Notes under the pieces: model-generated
The model's database searches: none
What the model was told of the DNA's origin: nothing
The model's input: the letters and a program-made list of their open reading frames with translations, nothing else
In this document: positions 8,765 through 19,374 of the stretch, piece by piece
How the letters are laid out: each line of letters opens with the position of its first letter
How positions within the stretch are numbered: position 1 is the first letter of the stretch
Made by a program: the position numbers and the translations under genes
Assembly (NCBI RefSeq): GCF_008365405.1
Contig: NZ_QOKV01000008.1
Coordinates: forward strand, 62,001 to 126,000
Source of the DNA: Azospirillum brasilense
GTDB taxonomy: Bacteria > Pseudomonadota > Alphaproteobacteria > Azospirillales > Azospirillaceae
Length of the DNA: 64,000 nucleotides
Direction of reading: 5' to 3'

Positions 8765-9600
8765 CGATCAGCGGCAAGGCGACGCTGGCCGGGGTGATGG
8801 GTTGGCCGATCGGCCATTCGCGTTCGCCCCGGCTGCACGGCTACTGGCTGGAGCAGTACGGCATCGACGGCGCCTATGTGCCGCTGGCCGTGCCTCCCGA
8901 CCGGATTGAGCAGGCCATCCGCGCTCTGCCCGCGCTCGGCTTCCGCGGCTGCAACGTCACGGTGCCGCACAAGGAGGCCGCCTGGCGCACGGTCGACCGG
9001 CTGGACGCCACCGCCAAGCGGATGGGTGCGGTGAACACCATCGTGGTCGGCGAGGACGGGTCGCTCGAAGGCCGCAACACCGACGGCTTCGGCTTCATCG
9101 AGAACCTGAAGAGCGGTGCGCCGGGCTGGACCGCCGCGGACGGGTCGGCGGTGGTGATCGGGGCCGGTGGTGCGGCGCGCGCCGTCGTGGCCTCTCTCCT
9201 CGACGAGGGCACGCCACGGGTCTGGCTGGTCAACCGCACGCGGGCGCGGGCGGAAGAGTTGGCCGCTGACATCGGAGGCGCCATCGAGGTCGCCGATTGG
9301 GTTTCACGTGAAACGCTTCTCGAAGGGGCGGCGCTGGTGGTGAACACGACCACCCAGGGCATGGCGGGCCAGCCGCCGCTGGAGCTGGAGCTGCACGCCC
9401 TGCCCGGTTCGGCCGTGGTCACCGACATCGTCTACACGCCCCTGATGACCCCGCTGCTGACCGCGGCGCAGGCCCGCGGCAACCGCGTGGTGGACGGCGT
9501 CGGCATGCTGCTCCACCAGGCTCGCCCCGGCTTCGCCGCCTGGTTCGGCCGCGAGCCCGAGGTCACCGAAGGGCTGAAGGCCACCGTTCTCCAGGGCTGA
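8761..9600 (+). CDS. aroE: Shikimate dehydrogenase (NADP+)
   Basis: AroE reduces 3-dehydroshikimate to shikimate in aromatic amino-acid synthesis. The 279-aa product has the substrate motif GWPIGHSRSPRLHGYW, the GCNVTVPHKEAA motif with the catalytic Lys, NTDGFGF, the nucleotide-binding GAGGAARAVV and the NRTRARAEELA segment. It starts with an ATG overlapping the maf stop. Around residues 180-185 the reading frame runs through a parS palindrome, encoding V-S-R-E-T between two secondary-structure elements, so the site is carried without breaking the enzyme. Confidence 0.96.
   Translation: MTISGKATLAGVMGWPIGHSRSPRLHGYWLEQYGIDGAYVPLAVPPDRIEQAIRALPALGFRGCNVTVPHKEAAWRTVDRLDATAKRMGAVNTIVVGEDGSLEGRNTDGFGFIENLKSGAPGWTAADGSAVVIGAGGAARAVVASLLDEGTPRVWLVNRTRARAEELAADIGGAIEVADWVSRETLLEGAALVVNTTTQGMAGQPPLELELHALPGSAVVTDIVYTPLMTPLLTAAQARGNRVVDGVGMLLHQARPGFAAWFGREPEVTEGLKATVLQG
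9300..9315. promoter_or_regulatory. parS centromere site inside aroE
   Basis: The 14-bp perfect palindrome GTTTCACGTGAAAC is the core of the ParB-binding consensus. The flanking bases are G and G instead of T and A. It lies about 2 kb from the predicted origin and about 10.9 kb from parB. Confidence 0.93.
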
Positions 9601-9609
9601 GGTCGCTCG

Positions 9610-10254
9610 ATGATCGTGTTGGGACTGACCGGCTCCATCGGCATGGGCAAGAGCACGGCGGCGCGCATGCTGAAGCGCATGGGCGCTCCGGTCTGCGACA
9701 GCGACGCCGTGGTGCACGGCCTGCTGGGGCGCCATGGCGCGGCCGTGCCGGCCATCGACGCGGCCTTTCCCGGCGTCGTGGTGGATGGCGCCGTGGACCG
9801 GCGGGCGCTGGGCGCGGCGGTCTTCGGCAACCCGGCGGCGCTGAAGCGGCTGGAGGCGATCCTCCACCCGGCGGTGCAGGCCGCGCAGCGGCGCTTCCTG
9901 AAACAAGTGGCGCGCCGCCGCGTCCGCGTGGCGGTGCTGGACATTCCCCTGCTGTTCGAGACGGGTGGGGAGCGCAAGGTGGACCGCAGCGTGGTGGTCA
10001 CCGCCCCCTTCCTGGTGCAGAAGTCACGGGTGCTGGCGCGGCCGGGCATGACGCCGGACAAGTTCGCCGCTATTCTGGCCCGGCAGATGCCCGACGCGGA
10101 GAAGCGGCGGCGCGCCGACCATGTCGTCAACACCGGCGACGGACGGCGGGCCACCCGGCGGGCGCTGCGCAACATCCTCGCCGACGTGAAGCGGCGCCGC
10201 GGACGGCTATGGCCGCCGCGGGGATACCAGCCCGGACAGGTGGTTCATGCGTGA
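9610..10254 (+). CDS. coaE: Dephospho-CoA kinase
   Basis: CoaE phosphorylates dephospho-CoA, the last step of coenzyme A synthesis. The 214-aa product has the P-loop GLTGSIGMGKSTAARML at the N-terminus, the DSDAVVHGLL segment, DIPLLFETGGE and the adenine/lid part with RQMPDAEKRRRADHVVNTG. It starts 9 bp after aroE and overlaps dnaQ by 8 bp, so it belongs to the same operon. Length is normal; the last about 15 residues are basic and Pro-rich. Confidence 0.95.
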   Translation: MIVLGLTGSIGMGKSTAARMLKRMGAPVCDSDAVVHGLLGRHGAAVPAIDAAFPGVVVDGAVDRRALGAAVFGNPAALKRLEAILHPAVQAAQRRFLKQVARRRVRVAVLDIPLLFETGGERKVDRSVVVTAPFLVQKSRVLARPGMTPDKFAAILARQMPDAEKRRRADHVVNTGDGRRATRRALRNILADVKRRRGRLWPPRGYQPGQVVHA

Positions 10255-10924
10255 GATCGTCCTCGATACGGAAACGACCGGCTTCAAGCCCGAGGAAGGG
10301 CACCGGCTGATCGAAATCGGCTGCGTCGAGCTGCACAACCACGTCGCCACCGGCAAGACCTTCCATTGCTACGTCAACCCGGAGCGCGACGTGCCGCCGG
10401 ACGCCGTGGCGGTGCACGGGCTGACGACGGAGTTCCTGTCGGACAAGCCGCTGTTCAACGACGTGGTGGCGGAGTTCGTGGCCTTCATCGGCGACGCGCC
10501 GCTGGTCATCCACAACGCGGCCTTCGACATGCACTTCCTGAACTGGGAGATGCGGATCGCCGGCTATCCGGTGATGCCGAAGGACCGGGCCATCGACACG
10601 CTGCTGATGGCGCGGCAGAAGTTCCCCGGCGCGCCGGCCACCCTGGACGCGCTCTGCAAGCGCTTCGGCGTCGACAATTCCAGCCGCACCTACCACGGCG
10701 CGCTTCTCGACGCCCAGCTTCTGGCCGAGGTGTATCTGGAGCTGCGCGGCGGGCGGCAGGCCGGTCTGGCGCTGGCCTCCGGCCCGGCGGCAGGCGGTCC
10801 CGCGGCGATCCGCATCGACCGCCCCTACCGCGCCCCGCGCGCCCACGCGCCCAGCGAGGAGGAGCTGGCGGCCCATGCGGAGCTTCTCAAGAAGCTGAAG
10901 AACCCGCTCTGGGCCGCTGAGTGA
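10247..10924 (+). CDS. dnaQ: DNA polymerase III epsilon subunit (3'-5' proofreading exonuclease)
   Basis: DnaQ proofreads for the replicative polymerase. The 225-aa product has the three exonuclease motifs: ExoI LDTETTGF near residues 6-13, ExoII HNAAFDMHFLNWE, and ExoIII YHGALLDAQLLAEVY. The C-terminal tail after about residue 185 is Ala/Pro-rich with an acidic/basic helix ending KLKNPLWAAE, consistent with the segment that binds the alpha subunit. It is the last gene of the origin-proximal operon and ends just before a large inverted repeat. Confidence 0.95.
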   Translation: MREIVLDTETTGFKPEEGHRLIEIGCVELHNHVATGKTFHCYVNPERDVPPDAVAVHGLTTEFLSDKPLFNDVVAEFVAFIGDAPLVIHNAAFDMHFLNWEMRIAGYPVMPKDRAIDTLLMARQKFPGAPATLDALCKRFGVDNSSRTYHGALLDAQLLAEVYLELRGGRQAGLALASGPAAGGPAAIRIDRPYRAPRAHAPSEEELAAHAELLKKLKNPLWAAE

Positions 10925-10933
10925 GCTGTTATT

Positions 10934-11070
10934 CCCTCTCCCGTCCCGGGAGAGGGTGGCCCGAAGGGCCGGGTGAGGGGCGCACGAGGATCAAGGCACC
11001 GATCCTTGCCAACACCCTCACCCTCCCACGCTCGCGCGTGGGTCCCTCCCTCTCCCGGGGCGGGAGAGGG
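10934..11070. repeat. Imperfect inverted repeat between convergent dnaQ and qor
   Basis: Two GC-rich palindromic arms (about 10934-10980 and 11013-11070) are in inverse orientation, each beginning or ending with CCCTCTCCCG and including GGGAGAGGG. The left arm contains its own hairpin GGCCCGAAGGGCC. The layout resembles a BIME/REP-type pair and probably also terminates both converging transcripts. Related CCCTCTC/GGGGGAGGG arms occur inside the gene at 56039-57238. Confidence 0.75.
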
Positions 11071-11079
11071 CTTTGAACC

Positions 11080-12054
11080 TTACGGCAGCAGCACCGTGGA
11101 CCCGGTCGTGGCGCGGGACTCCAGCGCCCGGTGGGCCTCCGCCGCGTCGCGCAGCGCGAAGGTCTGGCCGACGTTGATGGTCACCCCGCCGGTATGCACC
11201 ACCTCGAACAGGTCGGCAGCGCTGGCCATCAGGTCGTCGCGCTTGGCGACGTAGCTGAACAAGGTCGGGCGCGTGACGTAAAGCGAACCCTTGGCCGCCA
11301 GAACCTGGAGATCCAGCGGCGGGACCGGCCCGGACGCCGCGCCGAACAGAACCATGAAGCCGCGGGGCCGCAGACAGTCCAGGCTGTCCATGAAGGTCGT
11401 CTTGCCGACGCCGTCATAGACCACCGGCACGCCCTGCCCGTCCGTCAGGTCCTTTACCCGGTTCACGAAGTTGTCGCGCGTGTAGATGATGGGATGGTCG
11501 CAGCCGGCGGCGCGGGCCAGCTCCGCCTTCTCGTCACTGCTGACCGTGCCGATTACCGTGGCGCCCAGATGCTTCGCCCACTGACAGAGGATCTGGCCGA
11601 CGCCGCCGGCGGCGGCCTGCACCAGGATGGTGTCGCCCGGCTGCACCGCGTAGGTGGAGCGCAGGAGGAACTGCGCGGTCATGCCCTGGAGCAGCATGGC
11701 GGCGGCCTGCCGGTCCTCGATCCAGCTCGGCAGCGGGATCAGCCGGTCGGCGGGGGCGAGACGGGATTCGGCGTAGGCGCCGATCAGCGGCGCGTAGCCG
11801 ACCCGGTCGCCGGGCTTCAGCGTCGTCACGTCCGGCCCCACGGCCTCGACCACGCCGGCGCCCTCGGTCCCGATGATTGCGGGAAGCTGCGGCAGCTTGT
11901 AGGCGCCGGAGCGGTGATAGGTGTCGATGTAGTTCAGCCCGACGGCGGTCTGGCGCAGGCGCACCTGACCGGGGCCGGGGTCGCCCACCTCGACCTCGTC
12001 CCAGCGCAGCGCTTCGGGTCCGCCGTAGTCGTGGATGCGGATCGCGTGAACCAT
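11080..12054 (-). CDS. qor: NADPH:quinone oxidoreductase (zeta-crystallin/QOR family)
   Basis: This is a zinc-independent medium-chain reductase that reduces quinones with NADPH. The 324-aa product has the N-terminal catalytic fold with GLNYIDTYHRSGAY and LPAIIGTEGAGVVEAVG, and the nucleotide-binding motif VQAAAGGVGQILCQWAKHLGA. The structural zinc cysteines of alcohol dehydrogenases are absent, as expected for QOR. It starts 21 bp after the ogt stop codon on the same strand, suggesting co-transcription. The physiological substrate cannot be told from sequence. Confidence 0.9.
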   Translation of the reverse strand: MVHAIRIHDYGGPEALRWDEVEVGDPGPGQVRLRQTAVGLNYIDTYHRSGAYKLPQLPAIIGTEGAGVVEAVGPDVTTLKPGDRVGYAPLIGAYAESRLAPADRLIPLPSWIEDRQAAAMLLQGMTAQFLLRSTYAVQPGDTILVQAAAGGVGQILCQWAKHLGATVIGTVSSDEKAELARAAGCDHPIIYTRDNFVNRVKDLTDGQGVPVVYDGVGKTTFMDSLDCLRPRGFMVLFGAASGPVPPLDLQVLAAKGSLYVTRPTLFSYVAKRDDLMASAADLFEVVHTGGVTINVGQTFALRDAAEAHRALESRATTGSTVLLP

Positions 12055-12075
12055 GGTGGTCGGTTCCTTCCCTTT

Positions 12076-12582
12076 TTATAGAAGCTGAAGCTCCAGCGTA
12101 TCGCCGGCCTGTTCCGCTGTCACCCGGTACCGCCGCTCGTGGCGGAGCAGCCAATCCTTGGTTCGCAGGCCGCCCAGACCGGAATAGCCGCCGGGCGCCC
12201 CACCGCCCCCGACGATGCGGTGGCAGGGGATGATCACCGGGATCGGGTTGGCGCCGCAGGCCCCGCCCACGGCCCGCGGCGCCGTCTCCAGCCGCCGCGC
12301 GACGTCGCCGTAGGTCAGGACGCCGCCGTAGGGAATGGCCTGCATCGCCGCCCAGACCTTCTGCCGGAAGGCCGTTCCGCGGGGGGACAGCGGCAGGTCG
12401 AAATCCAACCGCGTCCCGGCGAAATAGTCGCGGAGCTGGCGCGCCGCCTCCTCCAGCACGGGGTCCGGCCGGTCGTCGCCCAGCCGTCCCCAATCGAGCG
12501 CCACGATGGCGCCGGCGGCGCTGGTCAGGGTCAGCAGGCCCAGCGGGCTGTCGACGGTCAGGCTTCCGGTCGTCGTGGCCAT
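12076..12582 (-). CDS. ogt: Methylated-DNA–[protein]-cysteine S-methyltransferase
   Basis: The enzyme repairs O6-methylguanine by transferring the methyl group irreversibly to its own cysteine. The 168-aa product has the DNA-binding segment FRQKVWAAMQAIPYG and the active-site motif IPVIIPCHRIVG with the acceptor Cys at residue 120. The length fits the Ogt form without an Ada domain. It is followed by qor, and its start is 4 bp after the stop of the YyaL-like gene, so the three leftward genes are probably one transcript. Confidence 0.94.
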   Translation of the reverse strand: MATTTGSLTVDSPLGLLTLTSAAGAIVALDWGRLGDDRPDPVLEEAARQLRDYFAGTRLDFDLPLSPRGTAFRQKVWAAMQAIPYGGVLTYGDVARRLETAPRAVGGACGANPIPVIIPCHRIVGGGGAPGGYSGLGGLRTKDWLLRHERRYRVTAEQAGDTLELQLL

Positions 12583-12586
12583 GGAG

Positions 12587-14605
<2,019 letters not shown>

Positions 14606-14759
14606 CGCAGGCGTTTCCAGTTTGTGGCGTGGTTGGGAATAAACTGGCGCGGCGGTGCCGTTGCGCCAGGGCTTCCTATCTGTATAGTGGGGCATGAGCC
14701 GAAGCGGCGCTCAACCCTTAATTTCCCGCGCACCGCGCGCCTTCCAAGGGAATGGGGCC

Positions 14760-15011
14760 ATGAAGATCACCATCGACATCGACTGCACACCGGAAGAGGC
14801 GCGCCATTTCCTGGGCCTTCCCGACGTGAAGCCCATGCAGGACGCCATGATGCAGGAGATCCAGGATCGCATGCAGGCTTCCCTGCTCGCCATGGACCCC
14901 GAGACGATGATGAAGACGTGGCTGCCGGCGGGGATTCAGGGCATGGAGCAGCTTCAGAAAATGTTTTGGTCCCAGATGGCCGCCGCCATGGGACAGGATG
15001 GACGCAAGTGA
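14760..15011 (+). CDS. Conserved small protein, DUF6489-like
   Basis: An 83-aa acidic protein beginning MKITIDIDCTPEEARHFLGLPD, followed by a Met/Gln-rich helical part (MQDAMMQEIQDRMQASLLAM and GMEQLQKMFWSQM). I recognise this as the small conserved family found in Rhodospirillales and relatives, without known function. Its stop overlaps the GTG start of the ferredoxin-like gene, so the two are translationally coupled and lie directly upstream of mnmE. The amphipathic Met-rich helices suggest oligomerisation or membrane association, but that is inference. Confidence 0.8.
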   Translation: MKITIDIDCTPEEARHFLGLPDVKPMQDAMMQEIQDRMQASLLAMDPETMMKTWLPAGIQGMEQLQKMFWSQMAAAMGQDGRK

Positions 15012-15367
15012 CCGATCCGAAGCCGTACTTCGAAGCCCATGTTTTCTCCTGCACCAACCGCCGCCCCGACGGACACAAGCGCGGCTCCTGCGCCGCCCGG
15101 GGTTCCGAGAAGCTCCGCGACTACATGAAGGCGCGTGCCCGTGAGCTGGGTCTGGACGGCCGGGTACGCATCAACGCCGCCGGTTGCCTGGACCGCTGCG
15201 AGCTGGGTCCGGTGCTGGTCGTCTACCCGGAGGGCGTCTGGTACACCTACCAATCCTTCGCCGACGTGGACGCAATCCTGGAGACGCACCTGATCGCTGG
15301 TGGGCGTGTGGAGCGGCTCATGCTGAAGCCGGAACAAAAAGAACTGCTGCCGGAACAGGTTGGCTGA
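15008..15367 (+). CDS. (2Fe-2S) thioredoxin-like ferredoxin domain protein
   Basis: A 119-aa protein with four cysteines in the thioredoxin-like [2Fe-2S] pattern: FSCTNRRPDG with a second Cys in KRGSCAARG, then INAAGCLDRCELGPVLVVYP. It starts with GTG overlapping the upstream stop (GTGA) and ends within the possible N-terminal codons of mnmE. It probably serves as an electron carrier or cluster-binding accessory; the partner is unknown. The family is typically annotated as ferredoxin or NADH:ubiquinone oxidoreductase 24-kDa-like. Confidence 0.88.
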   Translation: MTDPKPYFEAHVFSCTNRRPDGHKRGSCAARGSEKLRDYMKARARELGLDGRVRINAAGCLDRCELGPVLVVYPEGVWYTYQSFADVDAILETHLIAGGRVERLMLKPEQKELLPEQVG

Positions 15368-15401
15368 TCGTTCCGGAACCGGCACGATGATATTCGGCAC
15401 G

Positions 15402-16733
15402 ATGATCCCGACCATCTTCGCCCTCGCCACCGCCCCCGGCCGCGCCGGTGTGGCGGTGGTTCGCGTTTCGGGTCCGGCTTCCGGCGACGCGCTCGCCGCC
15501 CTGACCGGCAAGCCGCTGCCCGAACCCCGCATGGCCACCCTGGTCCGGCTGCGCGATCCCAAGACCGGGGAGGCGCTGGACGATGCCCTGGTCCTGCGCT
15601 TCACCGCTCCCCGCAGCTTCACCGGCGAGGATGTGGTCGAGCTGCACCTGCATGGCGGGCGCGCCGTGGTGGCCGGCGTGGTGGAGGCGCTGTCCGCCCG
15701 GCCCGGCCTGCGCGTCGCCGAACCCGGTGAGTTCACCCGCCGCGCCTTCGAGAACGGCAAGCTCGACCTGACCGAGGCCGAGGCGGTCGCCGACCTCGTG
15801 GACGCTGAGACCTCCGCCCAGCGCCGTCAGGCCTTACGCCAGATGGAAGGCGCGCTCGGCAAACTCTACGACGGCTGGCGCGATCGGCTGACCCGGTCAC
15901 TCGCCCACATCGAAGCCGACATCGACTTCCCCGATGAGGATTTACCATCCGGCGTGTCGGATGCCGCCCGCCCTGTGTTGGACGCTTTGGCCGCCGAGAT
16001 CGACGCCCATCTGGACGACCGCGGCCGGGGTGAGCGGTTGCGCGAAGGTCTGCACATTGCCATCGTCGGCGCTCCCAACGCCGGCAAGTCGAGCCTGCTG
16101 AACGCCCTCGCCCGCCGCGAGGCCGCCATTGTCTCGGCCCGCGCCGGCACCACACGCGACGTGATCGAGGTTCATCTCGACCTCGGTGGCTACCCGGTGG
16201 TGCTGGCCGACACGGCGGGCCTGCGCGAGGCCGCCGCCGACGAGGTGGAAGAGGAAGGCATTCGCCGCGCGCTCGACCGCGCCGCCCGCGCCGACGTGAA
16301 GGTTGCCGTGTTCGATGCCACCGCCCTACCCACACTCGACCCGGCGACCGTCGCCCTGCTCGACAAGGACACGGTGGTCGTCCTGAACAAGACGGACGTC
16401 GTCGATGCCGCGGTGCCAACCGTCGGCGGCTGGGAGGCGGTCGCGGTCTCGGCCCGGACCGGCGCCGGCCTGCCGGAGCTGGAACGGCGTTTGACGGCGT
16501 TTACCGCCGATCGGCTGGCGGGCAGCGGTGCCCCGGCCCTCACCCGTGCCCGCCACCGCTCCGCCTTGGAGGAGTGCCGCGATGCCCTGCGCCGCGCCCT
16601 AACCGCCCCCCTGCCGGAGCTGATGGCCGAGGATGTGCGTCTGGCGAGCCGCGCTCTCGGCCGCATCACCGGGCGTGTCGATGTCGAAGACCTGCTGGAC
16701 GTGATCTTCCGGGATTTCTGCATCGGCAAGTGA
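15402..16733 (+). CDS. mnmE: tRNA uridine-5-carboxymethylaminomethyl modification GTPase MnmE
   Basis: MnmE with MnmG modifies U34 of certain tRNAs. The 443-aa product has the tetrahydrofolate-binding N-terminal domain (TIFALATAPGRAGVAVVRVSGP), the helical domain, and an inserted G domain with GAPNAGKSSLLNAL, DTAGL and NKTD, and ends in the conserved CIGK motif with the catalytic Cys. The ATG at 15402 aligns best with family starts; ATG 15387 or TTG 15360 would extend it by 5 or 14 residues. mnmG follows after a gap of about 110 bp that contains a perfect parS. Confidence 0.95.
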   Translation: MIPTIFALATAPGRAGVAVVRVSGPASGDALAALTGKPLPEPRMATLVRLRDPKTGEALDDALVLRFTAPRSFTGEDVVELHLHGGRAVVAGVVEALSARPGLRVAEPGEFTRRAFENGKLDLTEAEAVADLVDAETSAQRRQALRQMEGALGKLYDGWRDRLTRSLAHIEADIDFPDEDLPSGVSDAARPVLDALAAEIDAHLDDRGRGERLREGLHIAIVGAPNAGKSSLLNALARREAAIVSARAGTTRDVIEVHLDLGGYPVVLADTAGLREAAADEVEEEGIRRALDRAARADVKVAVFDATALPTLDPATVALLDKDTVVVLNKTDVVDAAVPTVGGWEAVAVSARTGAGLPELERRLTAFTADRLAGSGAPALTRARHRSALEECRDALRRALTAPLPELMAEDVRLASRALGRITGRVDVEDLLDVIFRDFCIGK

Positions 16734-16768
16734 GCCGGGGGTGGCGTGACAAACGCGTTGCGACGCTC

Positions 16769-16784
16769 TGTTTCACGTGAAACA
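16769..16784. promoter_or_regulatory. parS centromere site, perfect 16-bp consensus
   Basis: TGTTTCACGTGAAACA is the exact ParB-binding palindrome. It is the only intergenic copy in the window, between mnmE and mnmG, about 3.4 kb upstream of parB. Confidence 0.97.
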
Positions 16785-16842
16785 CGGGCTTTGCGGCGTC
16801 GCCGCACTTGGCGTCCGACGCTGACTCGGCTATGGTCCGGCC

Positions 16843-18711
16843 ATGCGAACGTTCGACGTCATTGTTGTCGGCGGAGGCCACGCCGGTTGCGAGGCTGCCG
16901 CCGCCGCGGCGCGCATGGGTGCGCGCACCCTGCTGCTCACCCATAAGCTGGACACCATCGGCGAGATGTCCTGCAACCCGGCCATCGGCGGGTTGGCGAA
17001 AGGCCATCTGGTGCGCGAGATCGATGCGCTCGACGGCGTCATGGCCCGCGCCATCGACCGCGGCGGCATCCAGTTCCGCATCCTCAACCGCAGCAAGGGA
17101 CCGGCCGTTCGCGGCCCGCGCGCCCAGGCCGACCGCAAGCTCTACCGGCAGGCGGTGCAGGCGATCCTCGCCGAACAGCCGAACCTGTCCATCGAGGCCG
17201 GCGGCGCCGAGGACCTGACCATCGGCGAGGATGGGCGCGTCACGGGCGTGGTCACCGGCTCCGGAGAGATCCTCGCTGCGGGATGCGTGGTGGTGACCAC
17301 CGGCACCTTCCTGCGCGGCCTGATCCACATCGGCGAGGAAACCACCCCGGCGGGTCGCGTCGGCGAGGCGCCGTCCATCGGCCTGTCCGACACGCTGGCG
17401 CGTCTCGGCTTCCCGCTCGGTCGCCTGAAGACCGGCACGCCGCCGCGGCTCGACGGCAAGACCATCGACTGGGCCGCGCTTGAGAAACAGCCGGGCGACA
17501 CGCCACCCCCGCCCTTTTCCTACCTGACCGACCGCATCGACACGCCGCAGATCGACTGCGCGATCACCTGGACGACGCCGGAGATGCACGCGCTGATCCG
17601 CGGCAACCTCCACCGCGCGCCGATGTATTCCGGCCAGATCCAGAGCACCGGCCCACGCTATTGCCCGTCCATCGAGGACAAGGTGGTCCGCTTCGCCGAC
17701 AAGGAGCGCCACCAGATCTTCCTGGAGCCGGAGGGGCTGGACGACGACACGGTCTACCCGAACGGCATTTCGACCTCCCTGCCCCGCGACGTTCAGCTCG
17801 GCTTCCTGAAGGCGATGCCGGGGCTGGAGCGGGCAGTGATGATCCGCCCCGGCTACGCCATCGAATACGACTTCGTGGACCCGCGGGAGCTGAAGCCGAC
17901 GCTGGAGACCCGCCGGACCCCCGGCCTGTTCTTCGCCGGCCAGATCAACGGCACCACCGGCTATGAGGAGGCGGCGGCGCAGGGGCTGATGGCCGGCATC
18001 AACGCCGCTCTGCTGGCCGGCGGTTCGGCGGAGGGCTTTGTCCTCGACCGCGCCGACGCCTACATCGGGGTTCTGGTCGACGACCTGATCACCCGAGGGA
18101 CCAACGAGCCCTACCGGATGTTCACCTCGCGCGCCGAGTATCGGTTGATCCTGCGCGCCGACAACGCCGACCAGCGGCTGACGCCGAAGGGGCTGGCCAT
18201 TGGCTGTGTCGGGTCGGCGCGGCGCGATGCCTTCACGGCGAAGGCCGAGGCGCTGTCCGCCGGTCGCACGCTGGTGCGCGCGCTCCAGGCCACCCCCGCG
18301 GAACTGCAGCGGCAGGGCATCGCGGTCAACCAGGACGGTGTGCGGCGGACCGCCGCCGATCTGCTGCGCTATCCCGACCTCGACCTTGCCACCCTGGCCC
18401 GACTGTGGCCGGAACTGGCGGCGATCCCCGGCGATGTCGCCGAGCAGTTGGAGATCGACGGGAAATACGCCGGCTATCTCGACCGGCAGGAGGCCGACAT
18501 TCGAGCCTTCCGCAAGGACGAGGCGTTGGCGCTTCCCGACGATCTCGATCCCGACACCATCGGCAGCCTGTCGGCGGAGATTCGGCAGAAGCTGCGGCAG
18601 GCCCGTCCGGCGACCTTGGGGGCAGCGGCCCGCATTCCCGGCATGACCCCGGCGGCGCTGGTTGCCCTGCTCCGCCACGTGAAACGGCGCGACGTGAAGG
18701 TGGCCGTCTGA
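16843..18711 (+). CDS. mnmG: tRNA uridine-5-carboxymethylaminomethyl modification enzyme MnmG
   Basis: MnmG (GidA) is the FAD-dependent partner of MnmE. The 622-aa product has the dinucleotide motif [21 protein letters not shown], the [23 protein letters not shown] signature region, the [13 protein letters not shown] segment and the C-terminal helical domain that binds MnmE ([21 protein letters not shown]). Length is typical. Its stop overlaps the rsmG start by one base (TGATG). The order mnmE–mnmG–rsmG–parA–parB is the classical origin-linked cluster. Confidence 0.97.
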   Translation: MRTFDVIVVGGGHAGCEAAAAAARMGARTLLLTHKLDTIGEMSCNPAIGGLAKGHLVREIDALDGVMARAIDRGGIQFRILNRSKGPAVRGPRAQADRKLYRQAVQAILAEQPNLSIEAGGAEDLTIGEDGRVTGVVTGSGEILAAGCVVVTTGTFLRGLIHIGEETTPAGRVGEAPSIGLSDTLARLGFPLGRLKTGTPPRLDGKTIDWAALEKQPGDTPPPPFSYLTDRIDTPQIDCAITWTTPEMHALIRGNLHRAPMYSGQIQSTGPRYCPSIEDKVVRFADKERHQIFLEPEGLDDDTVYPNGISTSLPRDVQLGFLKAMPGLERAVMIRPGYAIEYDFVDPRELKPTLETRRTPGLFFAGQINGTTGYEEAAAQGLMAGINAALLAGGSAEGFVLDRADAYIGVLVDDLITRGTNEPYRMFTSRAEYRLILRADNADQRLTPKGLAIGCVGSARRDAFTAKAEALSAGRTLVRALQATPAELQRQGIAVNQDGVRRTAADLLRYPDLDLATLARLWPELAAIPGDVAEQLEIDGKYAGYLDRQEADIRAFRKDEALALPDDLDPDTIGSLSAEIRQKLRQARPATLGAAARIPGMTPAALVALLRHVKRRDVKVAV

Positions 18712-19325
18712 TGAGCCTGTTCGATGCCGCGGCCTTCCAGGCGGAGACCGGTGTTTCACGTGAAACGCTGGACCGCCTCGCCGCATACGAGGCGACGCTG
18801 CGCAAGTGGCAGCCGAAGATCAATCTCGTCGGCCCCTCCACCCTGCCCGACGCCTGGCGCCGGCATTTTCTCGACTCCGCCCAGCTCTATCCGCTGCTGC
18901 CCGAAGGGACTCGGGTGCTGGTTGATCTCGGCAGCGGCGCCGGCTTCCCCGGCTTGGTCCTCGCCATCATGGGCGTGCCGGAGGTACATCTGGTGGAGAG
19001 CGACTCCCGCAAATGCGCCTTCCTGCGCGAGGCCGCCCGTGTCGCCGGAGCGTCGGTCACCGTGCACAACAAGCGGATCGAGGCGGTGCCGCCGATCGCC
19101 GCCGACGTGGTGACGGCCCGCGCCCTGGCGCCGCTGAACGACCTGCTGACCTGGGCCCATCCCTTCCTTCAGGACCGGGGTGCGGCACTGTTTCCCAAGG
19201 GCCAAAATGTGGCGGACGAATTGACCGATACCACCAAATATTGGAAGATGCGGACCGAGCGCTTCGACAGCCGCACCGACCCCACCGGAACCATCCTGCG
19301 TGTGAGTGGTATCGCCCGTGTCTAA
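18711..19325 (+). CDS. rsmG: 16S rRNA (guanine-527-N7)-methyltransferase RsmG
   Basis: RsmG (GidB) methylates G527 of 16S rRNA with SAM. The 204-aa product has the SAM-binding motif VLVDLGSGAGFPGLVLAI, the HLVESDSRKCAFLREAARV segment and VTARALAPLNDLL. A parS palindrome lies in codons 14-19 and is read as V-S-R-E-T, a sequence recurrent in RsmG proteins that carry parS. Loss of this enzyme gives low-level streptomycin resistance in other bacteria. It overlaps mnmG, and the parA frame opens within its last codons. Confidence 0.96.
   Translation: MSLFDAAAFQAETGVSRETLDRLAAYEATLRKWQPKINLVGPSTLPDAWRRHFLDSAQLYPLLPEGTRVLVDLGSGAGFPGLVLAIMGVPEVHLVESDSRKCAFLREAARVAGASVTVHNKRIEAVPPIAADVVTARALAPLNDLLTWAHPFLQDRGAALFPKGQNVADELTDTTKYWKMRTERFDSRTDPTGTILRVSGIARV
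18752..18767. promoter_or_regulatory. parS centromere site inside rsmG
   Basis: TGTTTCACGTGAAACG matches the 16-bp parS consensus at 15 of 16 positions and contains the perfect 14-bp core at 18753-18766. It lies about 1.4 kb upstream of the ParB gene. Confidence 0.95.
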
Positions 19326-19374
19326 GACCGCGACCCTGATGCATTCCCGCTCCGACGCTTCCCGCGAGGCTGAC

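Noticed and set aside
18673..18688. A further parS-like sequence (CCACGTGAAACGG) near the end of mnmG
   Set aside because: Only the right half matches; the left arm lacks the GTTTC half.
16666..18786. A 706-codon open frame antisense to mnmG
   Set aside because: Low-complexity composition, no start signal, and the opposite strand encodes a perfect MnmG.
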